Positions 19,639 through 29,191 are shown, numbered from the stretch's first letter. The stretch: DNA of 64,000 bases from Bacillus sp. B-jedd (GCF_000821085.1 NZ_CCXR01000001.1:2687001-2751000); one strand, 5' to 3'. Numbers and translations are program-made. The notes: a model not told the origin generated them from the letters alone.

Positions 19639-19646
19639 GGTGTGGA

Positions 19647-19985
19647 TTAATTTTGCAAAAGGTCGATCAGTCCTCTGGCTGCTCCCGATACCATGGATCC
19701 GAATGCCTTTCCAACTGATGAAAAGAAATTATATGTTCCCGATTCTTCCAATTCTTTTTTCTTTTCTTCTACTTTGCCTTTATTTATTTCGCTCCCCATG
19801 ACAGAGACACTTATTTCACCGGCTTCCCCCTTGTTCAGTGAGACCGCCTCCTTGAAACCAGGATCATCATAACCTTTCATACGGCTTATTCCGTCATTCG
19901 CCACCTGCATCCCGCCTAGAGCGAGGATGAACATGGCTGAGGCAAGCAGAAGGCTTTTCAGCATAAATAGCTTCAAGGTAAGCAC
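19647..19985 (-). CDS. yqxA: YqxA family protein (DUF3679)
   Basis: 112 residues: one N-terminal hydrophobic segment (about 4-26, signal anchor or signal peptide), a short charged middle (GKVEEKKKELEESGTYN) and a C-terminal helix rich in small residues (FSSVGKAFGSMVSGAARGLI). It starts 6 nt after the spoIIP stop and precedes lepA, exactly the spoIIP-yqxA-lepA order of B. subtilis. Function unknown; probably a membrane-associated sporulation-time protein by context. Confidence 0.88.
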   Translation of the reverse strand: MLTLKLFMLKSLLLASAMFILALGGMQVANDGISRMKGYDDPGFKEAVSLNKGEAGEISVSVMGSEINKGKVEEKKKELEESGTYNFFSSVGKAFGSMVSGAARGLIDLLQN

Positions 19986-19991
19986 CTCCCT

Positions 19992-21176
19992 CTATTTGTT
20001 ATCGGTTGGCTGGCTGATCGGGTTATCCACGCTTTCAGCGTCCCAGAAATAATCTGCAAAAACATCAGCCAACGCATCAGCAGAGCGGTTTAATTCTTCA
20101 AAAGTATTATCGACTCCGCCAAATTCTATCAGTAAGGCATTTCCTGATAAATCCTGGTTGAATTTGCCGTTGGTATCTGCCCCGGCTTTTAATATTATTC
20201 CTCTGCTCAAGCCCGGGTAATTTTTCTCAAGCTTCTGATGGATTTTTTTAGCCAGCTTTAGATTTTTCTCGTAATTTGGATTTTCCCCACCGATAACAAA
20301 CGCCAGTTTAGCATAACTCTTTCCGTTAATAACTTTTGTAGTATTTTTCTTTCTTTTCGAATCCCGGTGGACATCAATAAAATAAAGAAGTTCTTTGTTT
20401 CCTGCCATTGCTTCTTTGACAACATTCCTCGATTCCATATAGGAGCTTCCAAACTTTAGCCCTTTGTTCACTAGATTTTTATTGATATCGGTTTTATCGA
20501 CATAAGTCCCGACCCCACGAGCTTCAAGGCTTTTCTTTAACTGGTCCCCTATTTTCATTACATTTATTTTTGAGTGGTAGGCCCGGTTCGGGTCGGTCAC
20601 TCCCTTCAGATAGGGAAGATAGGATTCGGTATTATGTGAAAAATAGACGAAAACACCTTCCTTCCATCTTGCCGGCGGTGTGCCATTGTTGTCCTTCGGA
20701 TCAGGGATGTCATTCAGGTTCTGAAGGGCCGCCTCCCTTTCCGCCATCATGATTTCAAGTGGCGGGGCGGATTCAATCGGCATGTTCGTGTAGTTGGTTC
20801 CTTCCCCAGCTACAATGATCCGGCTATCGAAAAGGTAAAATCCTGGAAGCTCCCTTCCAAGCAGGCTTCTTGGGTCATCAAGATTGATGTTGGCAAACAG
20901 GCCAAGAAAAAGATTTGTGATTTTCGGGCTTACTTCCTTTCTAGTCCATTCAGTAAAATAGTGATTTTCCCAGCCAATGAATTGATAAAGAAGTTCTCCT
21001 TTAATTTTTTCAGAAGAATGGTTTAATGTGATGGTAGAAATGCTATAGCCCGGTTTAAAAGAAGCTAAAAGGCCGCTTACCGAGAAGGTGCAGACCAGTA
21101 GCAAACCCATAAGGGCTGCTGCTTTTGCCAGGCTTGTCCCTGATATAATCAGAGCCGAATTCACCCTATTTTTCAT
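19992..21176 (-). CDS. spoIIP: stage II sporulation protein P
   Basis: Membrane-anchored amidase/endopeptidase that, with SpoIID and SpoIIM, thins septal peptidoglycan during engulfment. It is 394 residues from the ATG at 21174-21176, which has GGAGGTG 6 nt upstream. An N-terminal transmembrane helix (about 14-36), a linker with the RELPGFYLFD region, and the amidase-like domain with VFVYFSHNTESYLP, FIDVHRDSKRKK and LLIEFGGVDN, the predicted metal-binding His/Glu residues. It follows gpr, as in B. subtilis. Confidence 0.95.
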   Translation of the reverse strand: MKNRVNSALIISGTSLAKAAALMGLLLVCTFSVSGLLASFKPGYSISTITLNHSSEKIKGELLYQFIGWENHYFTEWTRKEVSPKITNLFLGLFANINLDDPRSLLGRELPGFYLFDSRIIVAGEGTNYTNMPIESAPPLEIMMAEREAALQNLNDIPDPKDNNGTPPARWKEGVFVYFSHNTESYLPYLKGVTDPNRAYHSKINVMKIGDQLKKSLEARGVGTYVDKTDINKNLVNKGLKFGSSYMESRNVVKEAMAGNKELLYFIDVHRDSKRKKNTTKVINGKSYAKLAFVIGGENPNYEKNLKLAKKIHQKLEKNYPGLSRGIILKAGADTNGKFNQDLSGNALLIEFGGVDNTFEELNRSADALADVFADYFWDAESVDNPISQPTDNK

Positions 21177-21363
21177 GTTCCACCTCCAAGGCACTCATCA
21201 ACAATCGGAACATGTCCGTTGTTCTAGTAAATCATATGAGTTCGCTAGAAATGGTAGAACCTTAAATTGCAGGTGGAAGCTTTACAGCTCCGGGGGGCGG
21301 CTGAAAATAATCCTTGCCAATACCCAGGTTCGATTAGGGAAGCACTGGTACCGTCCCTTAGAC

Positions 21364-22488
21364 TCAGCGAGTGTAATAGCCGGCGTTGTCCTGGTCAATG
21401 TTGGTGTGCAGGGAAGCGTTTAACCCGTTTGCAATTAGGTTGGCCATGTCTTCGATGAAGACGTCGACTTCTTTGGGTGTAACCATGAGGTTGTGGCCGA
21501 GCGGGGCCAAGACTTCATGGATAAGCTGGCGTTTCTCTTCCTCTTCCAATGTTCCGATGATACCGAGAAATGTTTTGCGCTGTTCTTCATCGGGCAGATC
21601 TTCCTCGGTCAGTTTTCTTTTTTTGCCAAATGTCATTCCGGCTGGAACAAGTGACCTTGAGGGCTTTCCGCCTTCTTTCAATTCCTTTCCGAAATGCTTT
21701 AAGACGAAATCTATCGCGTCGCTCGTAATGGAAACGGCGTCAACAACAGTCGGGACCCCGATAGCGATTACAGGAATCCCAAGCGTATCTTTACTTAATT
21801 CCTTCCGCTTATTTCCTACACCTGAACCTGGATGGATGCCTGTGTCGGAAATCTGGATTGTTGCATTTACTCGCTCTATTGACCTTGAAGCCAACGCATC
21901 AACGGCAATGACAAATCCTGGTTTCGTTTCTTCTACGACACCGTATATGATATCGCTCGTCTCGATGCCAGTCAGACCCATCACTCCCGGGGCAAGCGCA
22001 CTGACAGATCGGTAGCCCTCCTTGACATTTTCCGGCTGGAGTGTGAATAAATGCCTCGTGACAAGAAGATTTTCGCAAACGATCGGACCCAGTGCGTCAG
22101 GTGTCACATTCCAGTTCCCAAGCCCGACGACAAGGCAGGATTCTTCCTTTCCGATACCCGCGCTTTCTAGAAAGCCCGCAAACTCCTTGGCAAAAACATT
22201 TCCCACCTTTTGCTGAAGATCAGTATCCTGCTGCCTAATGCCCGCAACCTCTATCGTCAAGTACCGGCCCGCTTTCTTTCCCAACGTTGTTTCGCCTTCA
22301 TCGGTCACTTCCACGAGTGACACCTTCATTCCGTCCACTTCTTTTTCTTTTATGATAACCCCTTCAATTTGGGATACATTCTGTTCCTGCCCGATTGTCC
22401 CCTGCCGCCCGGCAATTGCCATTTCCCTCGCTTCGACTGCAAGGTCCGTACGGACAGAATAGCTGCTTAGGTCGATTGCTTTATCCAC
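21364..22488 (-). CDS. gpr: germination protease GPR
   Basis: Aspartic-type endoprotease that degrades small acid-soluble spore proteins at germination, made as a zymogen in the forespore. From the GTG at 22486-22488 it is 374 residues and starts [20 protein letters not shown], matching known GPR propeptides; GGGAGGT lies 8 nt upstream of that GTG, whereas a longer in-frame start has no site. [24 protein letters not shown] and [19 protein letters not shown] are family motifs. It is divergent from rpsT and is followed by spoIIP. Confidence 0.96.
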   Translation of the reverse strand: MDKAIDLSSYSVRTDLAVEAREMAIAGRQGTIGQEQNVSQIEGVIIKEKEVDGMKVSLVEVTDEGETTLGKKAGRYLTIEVAGIRQQDTDLQQKVGNVFAKEFAGFLESAGIGKEESCLVVGLGNWNVTPDALGPIVCENLLVTRHLFTLQPENVKEGYRSVSALAPGVMGLTGIETSDIIYGVVEETKPGFVIAVDALASRSIERVNATIQISDTGIHPGSGVGNKRKELSKDTLGIPVIAIGVPTVVDAVSITSDAIDFVLKHFGKELKEGGKPSRSLVPAGMTFGKKRKLTEEDLPDEEQRKTFLGIIGTLEEEEKRQLIHEVLAPLGHNLMVTPKEVDVFIEDMANLIANGLNASLHTNIDQDNAGYYTR

Positions 22489-22539
22489 TTTCGGATACCT
22501 CCCATTCCTGTTTCGAATTCGATTGACAAAACTATTCCC

Positions 22540-22570
22540 TAGCATTTCCCAAAACCATTCCGGGCATTCA
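22540..22570 (-). promoter_or_regulatory. possible SigG/SigF-type promoter of gpr
   Basis: TGAATG (22565-22570 on the minus strand), 18 bp, then AATGCTA (22540-22546), near the forespore consensus TGAATA and CATNNTA. The predicted start lies about 45 nt before the GTG chosen for gpr. Confidence 0.4.
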
Positions 22571-22632
22571 GGCTGTCAAGGGAAACAGTTTTACACAATT
22601 TCAGTGTGGAGTATTGCATTATGGGCGGCCGT

Positions 22633-22660
22633 TTGATAAAATATCTTTTGTTCCTATATA
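22633..22660 (+). promoter_or_regulatory. possible SigA promoter of rpsT
   Basis: TTGATA (22633-22638), 16 bp, TATATA (22655-22660); about 60 nt of leader before the rpsT start. Confidence 0.5.
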
Positions 22661-22727
22661 TGTTTATGTGGAAGTGAAACTCGAGTTCATAGAAGTGTCT
22701 CGGTTCTTTTTTTAGGAGGTGAATGGA

Positions 22728-22988
22728 ATGCCAAACATTAAATCTGCAATTAAGCGCGTAAAAACAAACCAAGCCAACAATGCTCAAAATACAGCTGTGA
22801 AGTCTTCAATGCGTACTGCTGTTAAAAAAGCTGAAGCTGCTGTAGCTGTGAACGATGCAGCTGCTGCGAAAGAAGTTTTTGCTGAAGCTGTAAGCAAGCT
22901 TGATAAAGCTTCATCTAAAGGCCTTATCCATAAAAATGCTGCAGCCCGCAAAAAATCACGCCTAGCGAAGAAAATTAACGCTCTATAA
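22728..22988 (+). CDS. rpsT: 30S ribosomal protein S20
   Basis: Small-subunit protein that binds 16S rRNA near its 5' domain. It is 86 residues, begins [15 protein letters not shown] and ends [10 protein letters not shown], with the usual Ala/Lys-rich helices. The ATG at 22728-22730 has AGGAGGTG 6 nt upstream; an in-frame GTG just before it overlaps that site. It is monocistronic, flanked by gpr (divergent) and holA (convergent), as in B. subtilis. Confidence 0.98.
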   Translation: MPNIKSAIKRVKTNQANNAQNTAVKSSMRTAVKKAEAAVAVNDAAAAKEVFAEAVSKLDKASSKGLIHKNAAARKKSRLAKKINAL

Positions 22989-22993
22989 GAGTT

Positions 22994-23028
22994 AAGCCTG
23001 CTCCCATTCGGAAGCAGGCTTTTTTTTG
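22994..23028 (+). terminator. rpsT terminator
   Basis: AAGCCTGCT (22994-23002) pairs with AGCAGGCTT (23013-23021), followed by a run of T to 23027. Confidence 0.92.
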
Positions 23029-23040
23029 CATTCATTTTTT

Positions 23041-24060
23041 TCAGGATGTCTTGCCAAGTTTCATCAGGAACATTTCAACGAGCAGCGATTTATCCGCGCC
23101 GCCGGTTTTCATCTGGTAGTCAGCTTCAGCAATTTGGCCAATCAGGTTCGCAAGCTCTCCATCTGAAAACTTTGATGCCAATCCGGCCGCCATTTTCACC
23201 CTATAAGGATGGACTTTGACAATACCTGCAATTTGCTGCTGACCGTACCCTTTCCTGCTTAACTCTTTAATTTGGTAAATGAGCCGGAATTGCCCTGCGA
23301 GCAGAGCAAGGATTTTTATTGGCTCTTCGTTCTGTTTTAGCAGGTCGTAATAAATTCGCAGAGCTTCCGCAGGCCTGCGCTGGACAACCTTATCAGTCAG
23401 GCTGAAAATATTTTGCTCCAATGATTTAGGAATGAGACGCTCTGCCGTTTGAACATCGATCCTTCCACCCGGCCCGGCAAATAGAGCCAGCTTATCCAAC
23501 TCATTGGAAAGCATGAATAAATTGCTCCCCGCCAGGGCAACGACCATATCCACCGCTTCCCGGTCGAGTTCAATGCCTCTCTGTTTCGCATGGCCATCAA
23601 CCCATGACTTCAACTCCGCATCATTCAGCTTTTTCATCTCAGCAACATTCGCGCGGCGCTTTAATTCCTTTGTAACCTTTTTCCGTTCATCCAGCTTTTC
23701 ATATGGAGCGAAGAAAACGACGATGGAATACGGGGCCGGTTCCTTCAGGTAAGATTCCAGCCTGGCCAGATTATGGATGACTTTATCCTTTTGTTTTTCA
23801 GCAGTCAAAAAAACAGGATTTTGGATAAAAATAACCTTGTTATCACCCATAAACGGAAAAGTCTCCGCATCTTCCAGAGCACTCTCTATTGGTGTTTCTT
23901 CCATATCGTATGTGGAAAAGTTAAAATCCCTTTCATCGCCGAGCACATTTTCAAGCAGCAGCTGACCGGTTTCCTTCATTAGGAAGGATTCCGTCCCGTA
24001 CAGTAAATAGACAGGTGAAAATTGTTTGTTTTTTATTTGCTTCCATAAATCAATCGCCAT
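23041..24060 (-). CDS. holA: DNA polymerase III subunit delta
   Basis: Clamp-loader subunit that opens the beta clamp. It is 339 residues: N-terminal domain with SPVYLLYGTESFLMKETGQL, middle NTP-binding-like fold and a C-terminal helical collar (EEPIKILALLAGQFRLIYQI, YRVKMA). It corresponds to yqeN in B. subtilis, convergent with rpsT and close to yqzM and comEC. Confidence 0.93.
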   Translation of the reverse strand: MAIDLWKQIKNKQFSPVYLLYGTESFLMKETGQLLLENVLGDERDFNFSTYDMEETPIESALEDAETFPFMGDNKVIFIQNPVFLTAEKQKDKVIHNLARLESYLKEPAPYSIVVFFAPYEKLDERKKVTKELKRRANVAEMKKLNDAELKSWVDGHAKQRGIELDREAVDMVVALAGSNLFMLSNELDKLALFAGPGGRIDVQTAERLIPKSLEQNIFSLTDKVVQRRPAEALRIYYDLLKQNEEPIKILALLAGQFRLIYQIKELSRKGYGQQQIAGIVKVHPYRVKMAAGLASKFSDGELANLIGQIAEADYQMKTGGADKSLLVEMFLMKLGKTS

Positions 24061-24360
24061 TTTTTCCCCAACCCAATTCTCTTTTTGTGATATCTCTATC
24101 CTAAAGAAGCACGTCCAATTTTACAAGCATCCAAAGGGAACCGGGCAGCATATCCCGATTCCCATTTTATATGAACGCCAGCCTGATGAGTCCCGGGCCT
24201 TATCGTGCCGGCGGAATGCCTTATTGCTATGCTTTTATATTTTGCTTCCGTCAGACAAACTATTTGTGTTAACTCCTGTCAAAAAGCAATGCAGACGGCA
24301 AAGCTGGATTTTTTTAAGGGTATCGCTTATACTATTATGGAATATAGGGAGGGGTAGCTT
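24061..24360. other. 300-nt gap between holA and yqzM
   Basis: No gene or clear structural RNA seen. The right end (24320-24345) holds a TATACT/TATTAT A+T-rich stretch likely to include the yqzM promoter, but the -35 is not convincing. Confidence 0.4.
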
Positions 24361-24495
24361 GTGAACGAATTTGAACAAAACGTCCAGTACAAACGGAACG
24401 ATGCAATTGATTCAGGGGTAGGGTTTATTGTATCTTTTGGATTTTTCGCAACAATGTTCATTATCGCGACAGTCATCCATGCAATTGGTTCATAA
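24361..24495 (+). CDS. yqzM: YqzM family small membrane protein
   Basis: 44 residues from the GTG at 24361, with GGGAGGGG 6 nt upstream. The hydrophilic N-terminus VNEFEQNVQYKRNDAIDSGV is followed by one transmembrane helix (GFIVSFGFFATMFIIATVIH). It closely matches B. subtilis YqzM, which sits in the same place between holA (yqeN) and comEC. Function unknown. Confidence 0.92.
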   Translation: MNEFEQNVQYKRNDAIDSGVGFIVSFGFFATMFIIATVIHAIGS

Positions 24496-24509
24496 TGGAT
24501 GCCTTCCAG

Positions 24510-24536
24510 GGCCGCCCGGAGCGGCCTTTTTATTTT
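24510..24536 (+). terminator. yqzM terminator
   Basis: GGCCGC (24510-24515) pairs with GCGGCC (24521-24526), then TTTTTATTTT. It overlaps the 3' end of comEC on the other strand. Confidence 0.8.
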
Positions 24537-26890
24537 GCTTTTTTCTTATCCTTTGATGCTCCAGTGTATGGCAAAACGGAAGAAAAGGTTCCTGATTTTC
24601 CTGTAAAAGAGTAAATAACCGCGCCATTCAAATCAGTTCGGTATACAACCGCTCCTACTTCCTTAATCCTTTCAAGTGTTTCTTTATGGGGATGGCCAAA
24701 CCTGTTGTTCACTCCCGCGGAAATTAGCACAGTGGAAGGCTTGTAATGCTCTAGGAAATAGGAAGAAGTAGACGTTTTACTGCCATGGTGCCCTGCTTTC
24801 AACACATCGATTTTCAATTCTGGATATTGGGCAACCAGTTCCTTCTCGGCTTCCTCTGTCAGATCACCTGTAAATAGCCAGCCCTTATCGGCCAATTCAG
24901 CAAAAAGGACAATCGACCCTCCATTCCGATCCCCTTTGTAATTCTTTTCAGGCGAAAGGACAAGGAATTTCACGCCTCCTGCTGCCCAGAAGGCATCTTT
25001 TGAAACTTCATTCACATCAATTTGCAGCTTCCTTGCCCTTTGAATCACTTGTTCTTCATTTTCGGATTTCTCCCTCATATCCGGCACAAGAATTTGATCT
25101 ATTTTTATATTTTCCATTATTCCTGCTGCACCACCGATGTGGTCCTCATCGCCATGCGTCAGAATCAGCTTATCCAGTTTAGTTATGCCTCTTGCCTTTA
25201 AAAAGGGAACGACGACATCCCTTCCAGGATCAAAGTCTTTCTTCGTCTGCTGCCATGCTTTTTTTCCAAAATCGGTGTTACCGCCGGTGTCTATCAAGTA
25301 ATTCCCTTTCCCGCCTGGAAGGGAAACAAAGATGCTTTCCCCTTGGCCAACATCAATCATCACAACTTCTCCAGTATGACTGGAAAACCGTTCGCCCCCT
25401 TCCTGGACCACCAGCAGGGTAAACGGAATCAGTAAAACCGCAACAGCCCACTTTTTCTTCAAATTTTTTTCCCAGACAGTGAATGAATATAAAACCGCAG
25501 CGGCATAGAAGACAATAGCAGTCGTGGGTTGTTCTCCCGGATTTAGTTGAAAGGGAGTCCTGGCAAGCAATAAAGCAAGCTTTTCGGATAGAATCACCAA
25601 ACTGTTCATCAAGGGCCCTAAAGCATATGCCAGCCCTTCAAAAAAGGACAGCGGGAAGGAGAAATATACAACTGGCATTAATATAAATGAATAGATAGGA
25701 ATAAAAAGGATATTGGCCAAGATGCTGGCCAGTGGGAGCTCGAAGAAATGGAAAAGCAGGATTGGTAAAGCGGCTATTTGCGAAATAAGCGAAGACACGG
25801 CTAGTAACATTACCCCGCCAAAATGTTTTTTCTTTAGTGCCGAGGCCGACACAAGCAGGGAAAACGTTACAGCATAGGACAATTGGAAACCGGGATCATA
25901 CAGAGTAAATGGATCCCAAAAGATAAAAGCCATAAATGAAAGGGCAAGCGCACCCGTCTGGCTAATGGGAAAGGACGACGGCCTAAGCCCGCCCATAAGC
26001 AGAATTCCGGCCATCAGGACAGACCTGATCACAGACGGAGAACCACCAGCGATAATGGCATACAAGGGAAGAATGGACAACAGGAATATCGCCATCCTTT
26101 CTCTTACAATTCCCAGCCGCAGGCCAAACATATAGATAACTCCCGCCAATACCGTCACCTGCATTCCCGAAATGGCCAGCAAATGGGTAATGCCGATTTT
26201 TTTATAGGCCGACATTACGTCTTCACCCAATAAACTTTGCTCACCAAAAATAAGCGCCGATGCAAGGGATGCTGATTCGAGGGGATAATTGGCCATGATA
26301 TGGGATATGCCTTCCTGGCGGTATTTACGAAGTTTTTCAACCAGAGAAACGTTTTTGGTGCCGCATTTGGCTAAGGGATTAGAATCCAATTTTAAAATCC
26401 AATGGATTTGGTTCTGCTCCAAATAGCGATTATAATCAAAACCGCCGGGATTTTTGGCGTGGGGAGGCTGTTCCAAAGTTCCTTTTACTTCACATTGCCT
26501 GCCAAAAAAACTGGCTCTCTGCAAAAGCATTTTTTCTCTTTCGCTTTTAATTTTATATATGATAGACAATGATTCCCCTGTTGCCCGATCTTTTGCAATT
26601 GTACGGAAACGGTCACCATCAATTTTTGCCCCGGAGTCAAAAACGAGGAAAAACTCTTTTTCCATCCCAGATAAAGCACTGTGATTTTTCTGGACTGAAT
26701 GGTTTCCCGCCAAAGCGAACAACATAAAGATCGTGATCACAATACAAAGGACCCTGGGCGAAAATCGTTTAAACTTGGTTAAGAAAATCAGGTAGAGGAA
26801 AAATGCAGCCAGAATGGGGTGGGGGCCGTGGAGGGCCAGCATGGTGCCCAGCAGGGCTGGAGGTGCAAGGAAGATTAGTTTTCCTTTCAT
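24530..26890 (-). CDS. comEC: DNA internalization competence protein ComEC/Rec2
   Basis: Polytopic membrane channel for uptake of transforming DNA. It is 786 residues: N-terminal hydrophobic segments, a soluble OB-like region (about 90-190), the Competence domain with many helices (about 200-490, ITHLLAISGMQVTVLAGVIY) and a C-terminal metallo-beta-lactamase-like domain with LILTHGDEDHIGG and LKAGHHGSKTSTS, which may act as the nuclease. The start has AAAGGAGG upstream. It is last in comEA-comEB-comEC. Confidence 0.96.
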   Translation of the reverse strand: MKGKLIFLAPPALLGTMLALHGPHPILAAFFLYLIFLTKFKRFSPRVLCIVITIFMLFALAGNHSVQKNHSALSGMEKEFFLVFDSGAKIDGDRFRTIAKDRATGESLSIIYKIKSEREKMLLQRASFFGRQCEVKGTLEQPPHAKNPGGFDYNRYLEQNQIHWILKLDSNPLAKCGTKNVSLVEKLRKYRQEGISHIMANYPLESASLASALIFGEQSLLGEDVMSAYKKIGITHLLAISGMQVTVLAGVIYMFGLRLGIVRERMAIFLLSILPLYAIIAGGSPSVIRSVLMAGILLMGGLRPSSFPISQTGALALSFMAFIFWDPFTLYDPGFQLSYAVTFSLLVSASALKKKHFGGVMLLAVSSLISQIAALPILLFHFFELPLASILANILFIPIYSFILMPVVYFSFPLSFFEGLAYALGPLMNSLVILSEKLALLLARTPFQLNPGEQPTTAIVFYAAAVLYSFTVWEKNLKKKWAVAVLLIPFTLLVVQEGGERFSSHTGEVVMIDVGQGESIFVSLPGGKGNYLIDTGGNTDFGKKAWQQTKKDFDPGRDVVVPFLKARGITKLDKLILTHGDEDHIGGAAGIMENIKIDQILVPDMREKSENEEQVIQRARKLQIDVNEVSKDAFWAAGGVKFLVLSPEKNYKGDRNGGSIVLFAELADKGWLFTGDLTEEAEKELVAQYPELKIDVLKAGHHGSKTSTSSYFLEHYKPSTVLISAGVNNRFGHPHKETLERIKEVGAVVYRTDLNGAVIYSFTGKSGTFSSVLPYTGASKDKKKAK

Positions 26891-26961
26891 GGACTCCTCC
26901 TTTGTGAGGGATATAGAGTAGCAGGAAATTTAAATATAACTTTAAACCCTTAAACCGGGCT

Positions 26962-26985
26962 GGCATCCCTTTAGAAAGGGATGCC
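26962..26985. terminator. perfect hairpin between comEB and comEC
   Basis: GGCATCCCTT (26962-26971) pairs perfectly with AAGGGATGCC (26976-26985), loop 4 nt. The plus strand continues TATTTTCTTATTATTT, so by sequence it is a better terminator for plus-strand RNA than for the com operon. On the minus strand it would act as an intercistronic hairpin. Confidence 0.6.
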
Positions 26986-26995
26986 TATTTTCTTA

Positions 26996-27484
26996 TTATT
27001 TCAGTTCTTGAACAATCCCGCGAGGAGCGTTGATTTGTCCAAAATCAATGACCGTTTCCTCAAGCGGTACTTTTTCCGTCCTCACATTTGCTTTTTCAAA
27101 AAGCTCCATTGCATACGGATGATTTTTATAATCACTTGCAAAATAAACTGTTTTAATACCGGCCTGTATAATGGCTTTTGAGCATTGCAGGCAAGGGAAA
27201 TGGGTAACGTATATTTCTGCCCCTCCTGTCGGCACCCCGAACTTCGCACATTGAAGAAGAGCATTCATTTCAGCATGGATGGTCCTCACGCAGTGATGGT
27301 CAATCACATAGCAGCCATGGTCGGTACAGTGTTCCCCACCTGCAATTGATCCATTATAGCCGCCTGCGATAATTCTTTTATCCCTTACGATAGTAGCTCC
27401 TACCATTAATCTCGTACAAGTGCTCCTAAGGGCAAGCAGATGGCTTTGAGCCATGAAGTATTGGTCCCATGATATTCTTTCCAT
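26996..27484 (-). CDS. comEB: dCMP deaminase family protein ComEB
   Basis: Zinc deaminase converting dCMP to dUMP; part of the comE operon though not essential for transformation in B. subtilis. It is 162 residues from the ATG at 27482-27484 (GGGGGAG upstream). Zn ligands are in TIHAEMNALLQ (HAE) and HFPCLQCSKAII (PCxxC); an extra N-terminal cluster EHCTDHGCYVIDHHC is typical of this branch. Downstream of comEA in the same direction. Confidence 0.94.
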   Translation of the reverse strand: MERISWDQYFMAQSHLLALRSTCTRLMVGATIVRDKRIIAGGYNGSIAGGEHCTDHGCYVIDHHCVRTIHAEMNALLQCAKFGVPTGGAEIYVTHFPCLQCSKAIIQAGIKTVYFASDYKNHPYAMELFEKANVRTEKVPLEETVIDFGQINAPRGIVQELK

Positions 27485-27557
27485 ATTCTCTCCCCCTAAC
27501 AGGATGTCATAATAGTTTGTCCGCTTTTTTAAGTTTACCTTCATCCGGCTTTTCGGG

Positions 27558-28172
27558 TCAACGGACAGTTACAGCATCCTTCATTTTTTCAAACGTTTTT
27601 TCACCAATACCGCTGATTTCCATTAATTGTTCCGGCTCTTTGAATGGGCCGTTCTTCTCTCTATAGTCAATAATAGCAGCGGCTTTAGAAGGGCCAATCC
27701 CGGGAATGTTCTGCAATTCGCTTGCATCCGCTTTATTTATATTGATTTTGCTGCTTTTCTGGCCTCCTGCGGCCGATGCGGAGACAGAACCTGTATCCAC
27801 TTCGCCTTTCATAGGGATGAAAACCACCATTTCATCCTCAATCTTTTGGGCAAAATTGACCTGGCTCGCATCCGCGTTTTCAGACAGGCCGCCCGCCCGA
27901 GCGATTATATCCACAACCCGTTCCTCTCTTTCACCTTGATAGACCCCAGGTTTCTTCACCGCTCCTTTTACATCAACGAGAATGATTTCAGGCAAAGCTT
28001 CTCCTTCTTTGGCAGCCGGCTCTTGCTCAGCCGCATCCCCTGCAGCTTCGACTATTTCATTTTCTCTGGAATGGCTGGCAGGAGGTTCTTTTTGCGAAAA
28101 GTACATAAAAACCGCAACAGCAGCGACGGCAGCTGCTAAATAATATTTATTTTCTAGTAACCAGGCTTTCAT
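27558..28172 (-). CDS. comEA: competence protein ComEA (DNA receptor)
   Basis: Membrane-anchored DNA-binding protein at the cell surface. It is 204 residues from the ATG at 28170-28172 (GAGGAG 7 nt upstream; an ATG two codons earlier is too close). One N-terminal transmembrane helix (about 8-24), an acidic linker, an SLBB-type domain (ILVDVKGAVKKPGVYQ) and a C-terminal pair of helix-hairpin-helix motifs (NINKADASELQNIPGIGPSK, GIGEKTFEKM). First gene of the comE operon and divergent from comER. Confidence 0.95.
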   Translation of the reverse strand: MKAWLLENKYYLAAAVAAVAVFMYFSQKEPPASHSRENEIVEAAGDAAEQEPAAKEGEALPEIILVDVKGAVKKPGVYQGEREERVVDIIARAGGLSENADASQVNFAQKIEDEMVVFIPMKGEVDTGSVSASAAGGQKSSKININKADASELQNIPGIGPSKAAAIIDYREKNGPFKEPEQLMEISGIGEKTFEKMKDAVTVR

Positions 28173-28253
28173 TGGCATTCTCCTCTTGGTATAAGTTGCT
28201 TGTTCGGCTCATAACGTTATATTGGGTATTCGTTTGGCTAGGAGGGAAATTTC

Positions 28254-29075
28254 ATGAAAATCGGCATTATAGGGACTGGCAATATGGGACGGATTCTAGC
28301 GGAAGCACTTCTTGACAGCGGTGCTGTGGAAGAGGGTTCTCTTATGGCGGCCAATCGGACAATTGCAAAGGCAGTCGCATTGCAAAACGTTTATCGGGGA
28401 ATTCTGGCAACAGATAACGCGGCTGAGGCTGCCCGCTTTGCGGATATCGTTTTTCTTTGTGTCAAGCCACTGGAAAGCAGAGGCGTCCTTAAAGATATCG
28501 CCCCCTTTCTTGGAAAGGATAAATGTCTTGTCTCCATAACAAGCCCCATCAGTACCGATCAGCTCGAAACCGCCACGGAGTGTTCTATCATAAGAATGAT
28601 CCCAAGCATCACCAACAGGGCGCTGGCAGGCGCCACTCTTGTAACGTATGGGAAAAGATGTTCCTCCTCTTGGAAAAAGGCACTTGATGTTTTACTTCGG
28701 CAAATATCTGTCCCAATTGAAATTGAACAGGAATACGTTCGAGTCGCGTCCGATATTGTCAGTTGCGGTCCGGCTTTCTTCAGCTATCTTCTTCAGGAAT
28801 TCATACGGGCTGCCGTAAAAGAAACGAATATCGATGAAGAACGGGCAACAAAAATGGCAAGCGGGATGCTGATCGGGATGGGGGAACTTCTGCGCAAAGG
28901 GCATTACACATTGCCGGCGCTTCAAGAAAAGGTTTGTGTTAAAGGCGGAATCACTGGTGAAGGAATAAAGGTGCTGGAAGATGGCCTTGGTGATTTGTTC
29001 ACTGATTTATTCAGGGCCACCCACACAAAATTCAAAGAGGATTTGGAGAAAGTGGAAAAGCAATTTTACACTTAA
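28254..29075 (+). CDS. comER: late competence protein ComER (pyrroline-5-carboxylate reductase-like)
   Basis: 273 residues, ProC-like NAD(P)-binding fold: MKIGIIGTGNMGRILAEALL at the N-terminus, VFLCVKPLE, and the C-terminal dimerisation helices with VKGGITGEGIKVLEDG. It is transcribed away from comEA, the arrangement known in B. subtilis. The role in competence is unclear; it may also reduce pyrroline-5-carboxylate. Confidence 0.93.
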   Translation: MKIGIIGTGNMGRILAEALLDSGAVEEGSLMAANRTIAKAVALQNVYRGILATDNAAEAARFADIVFLCVKPLESRGVLKDIAPFLGKDKCLVSITSPISTDQLETATECSIIRMIPSITNRALAGATLVTYGKRCSSSWKKALDVLLRQISVPIEIEQEYVRVASDIVSCGPAFFSYLLQEFIRAAVKETNIDEERATKMASGMLIGMGELLRKGHYTLPALQEKVCVKGGITGEGIKVLEDGLGDLFTDLFRATHTKFKEDLEKVEKQFYT

Positions 29076-29129
29076 AGGAATCCATTCGACATAGACGAAC
29101 AAAATCCTTCATAAAAATAAAAAAATAAA

Positions 29130-29185
29130 GGCCATTTCTTAAAAAATGCTTTGCCTTTGGCAGTTGCATTTTTCAGGAAATGGCC
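29130..29185. terminator. long bidirectional terminator between comER and yqeM
   Basis: GGCCATTTC (29130-29138) pairs with GAAATGGCC (29177-29185), and inside it AAAAAATGC faces GCATTTTT. T-rich on both sides, serving two convergent units. Confidence 0.8.
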
Positions 29186-29191
29186 AATTGT

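Noticed and set aside
19317..19646. Gene or known structured RNA in the lepA-yqxA gap
   Set aside because: No open frame with a ribosome-binding site and no riboswitch signature; it reads as intergenic repeat-like sequence plus the yqxA terminator.
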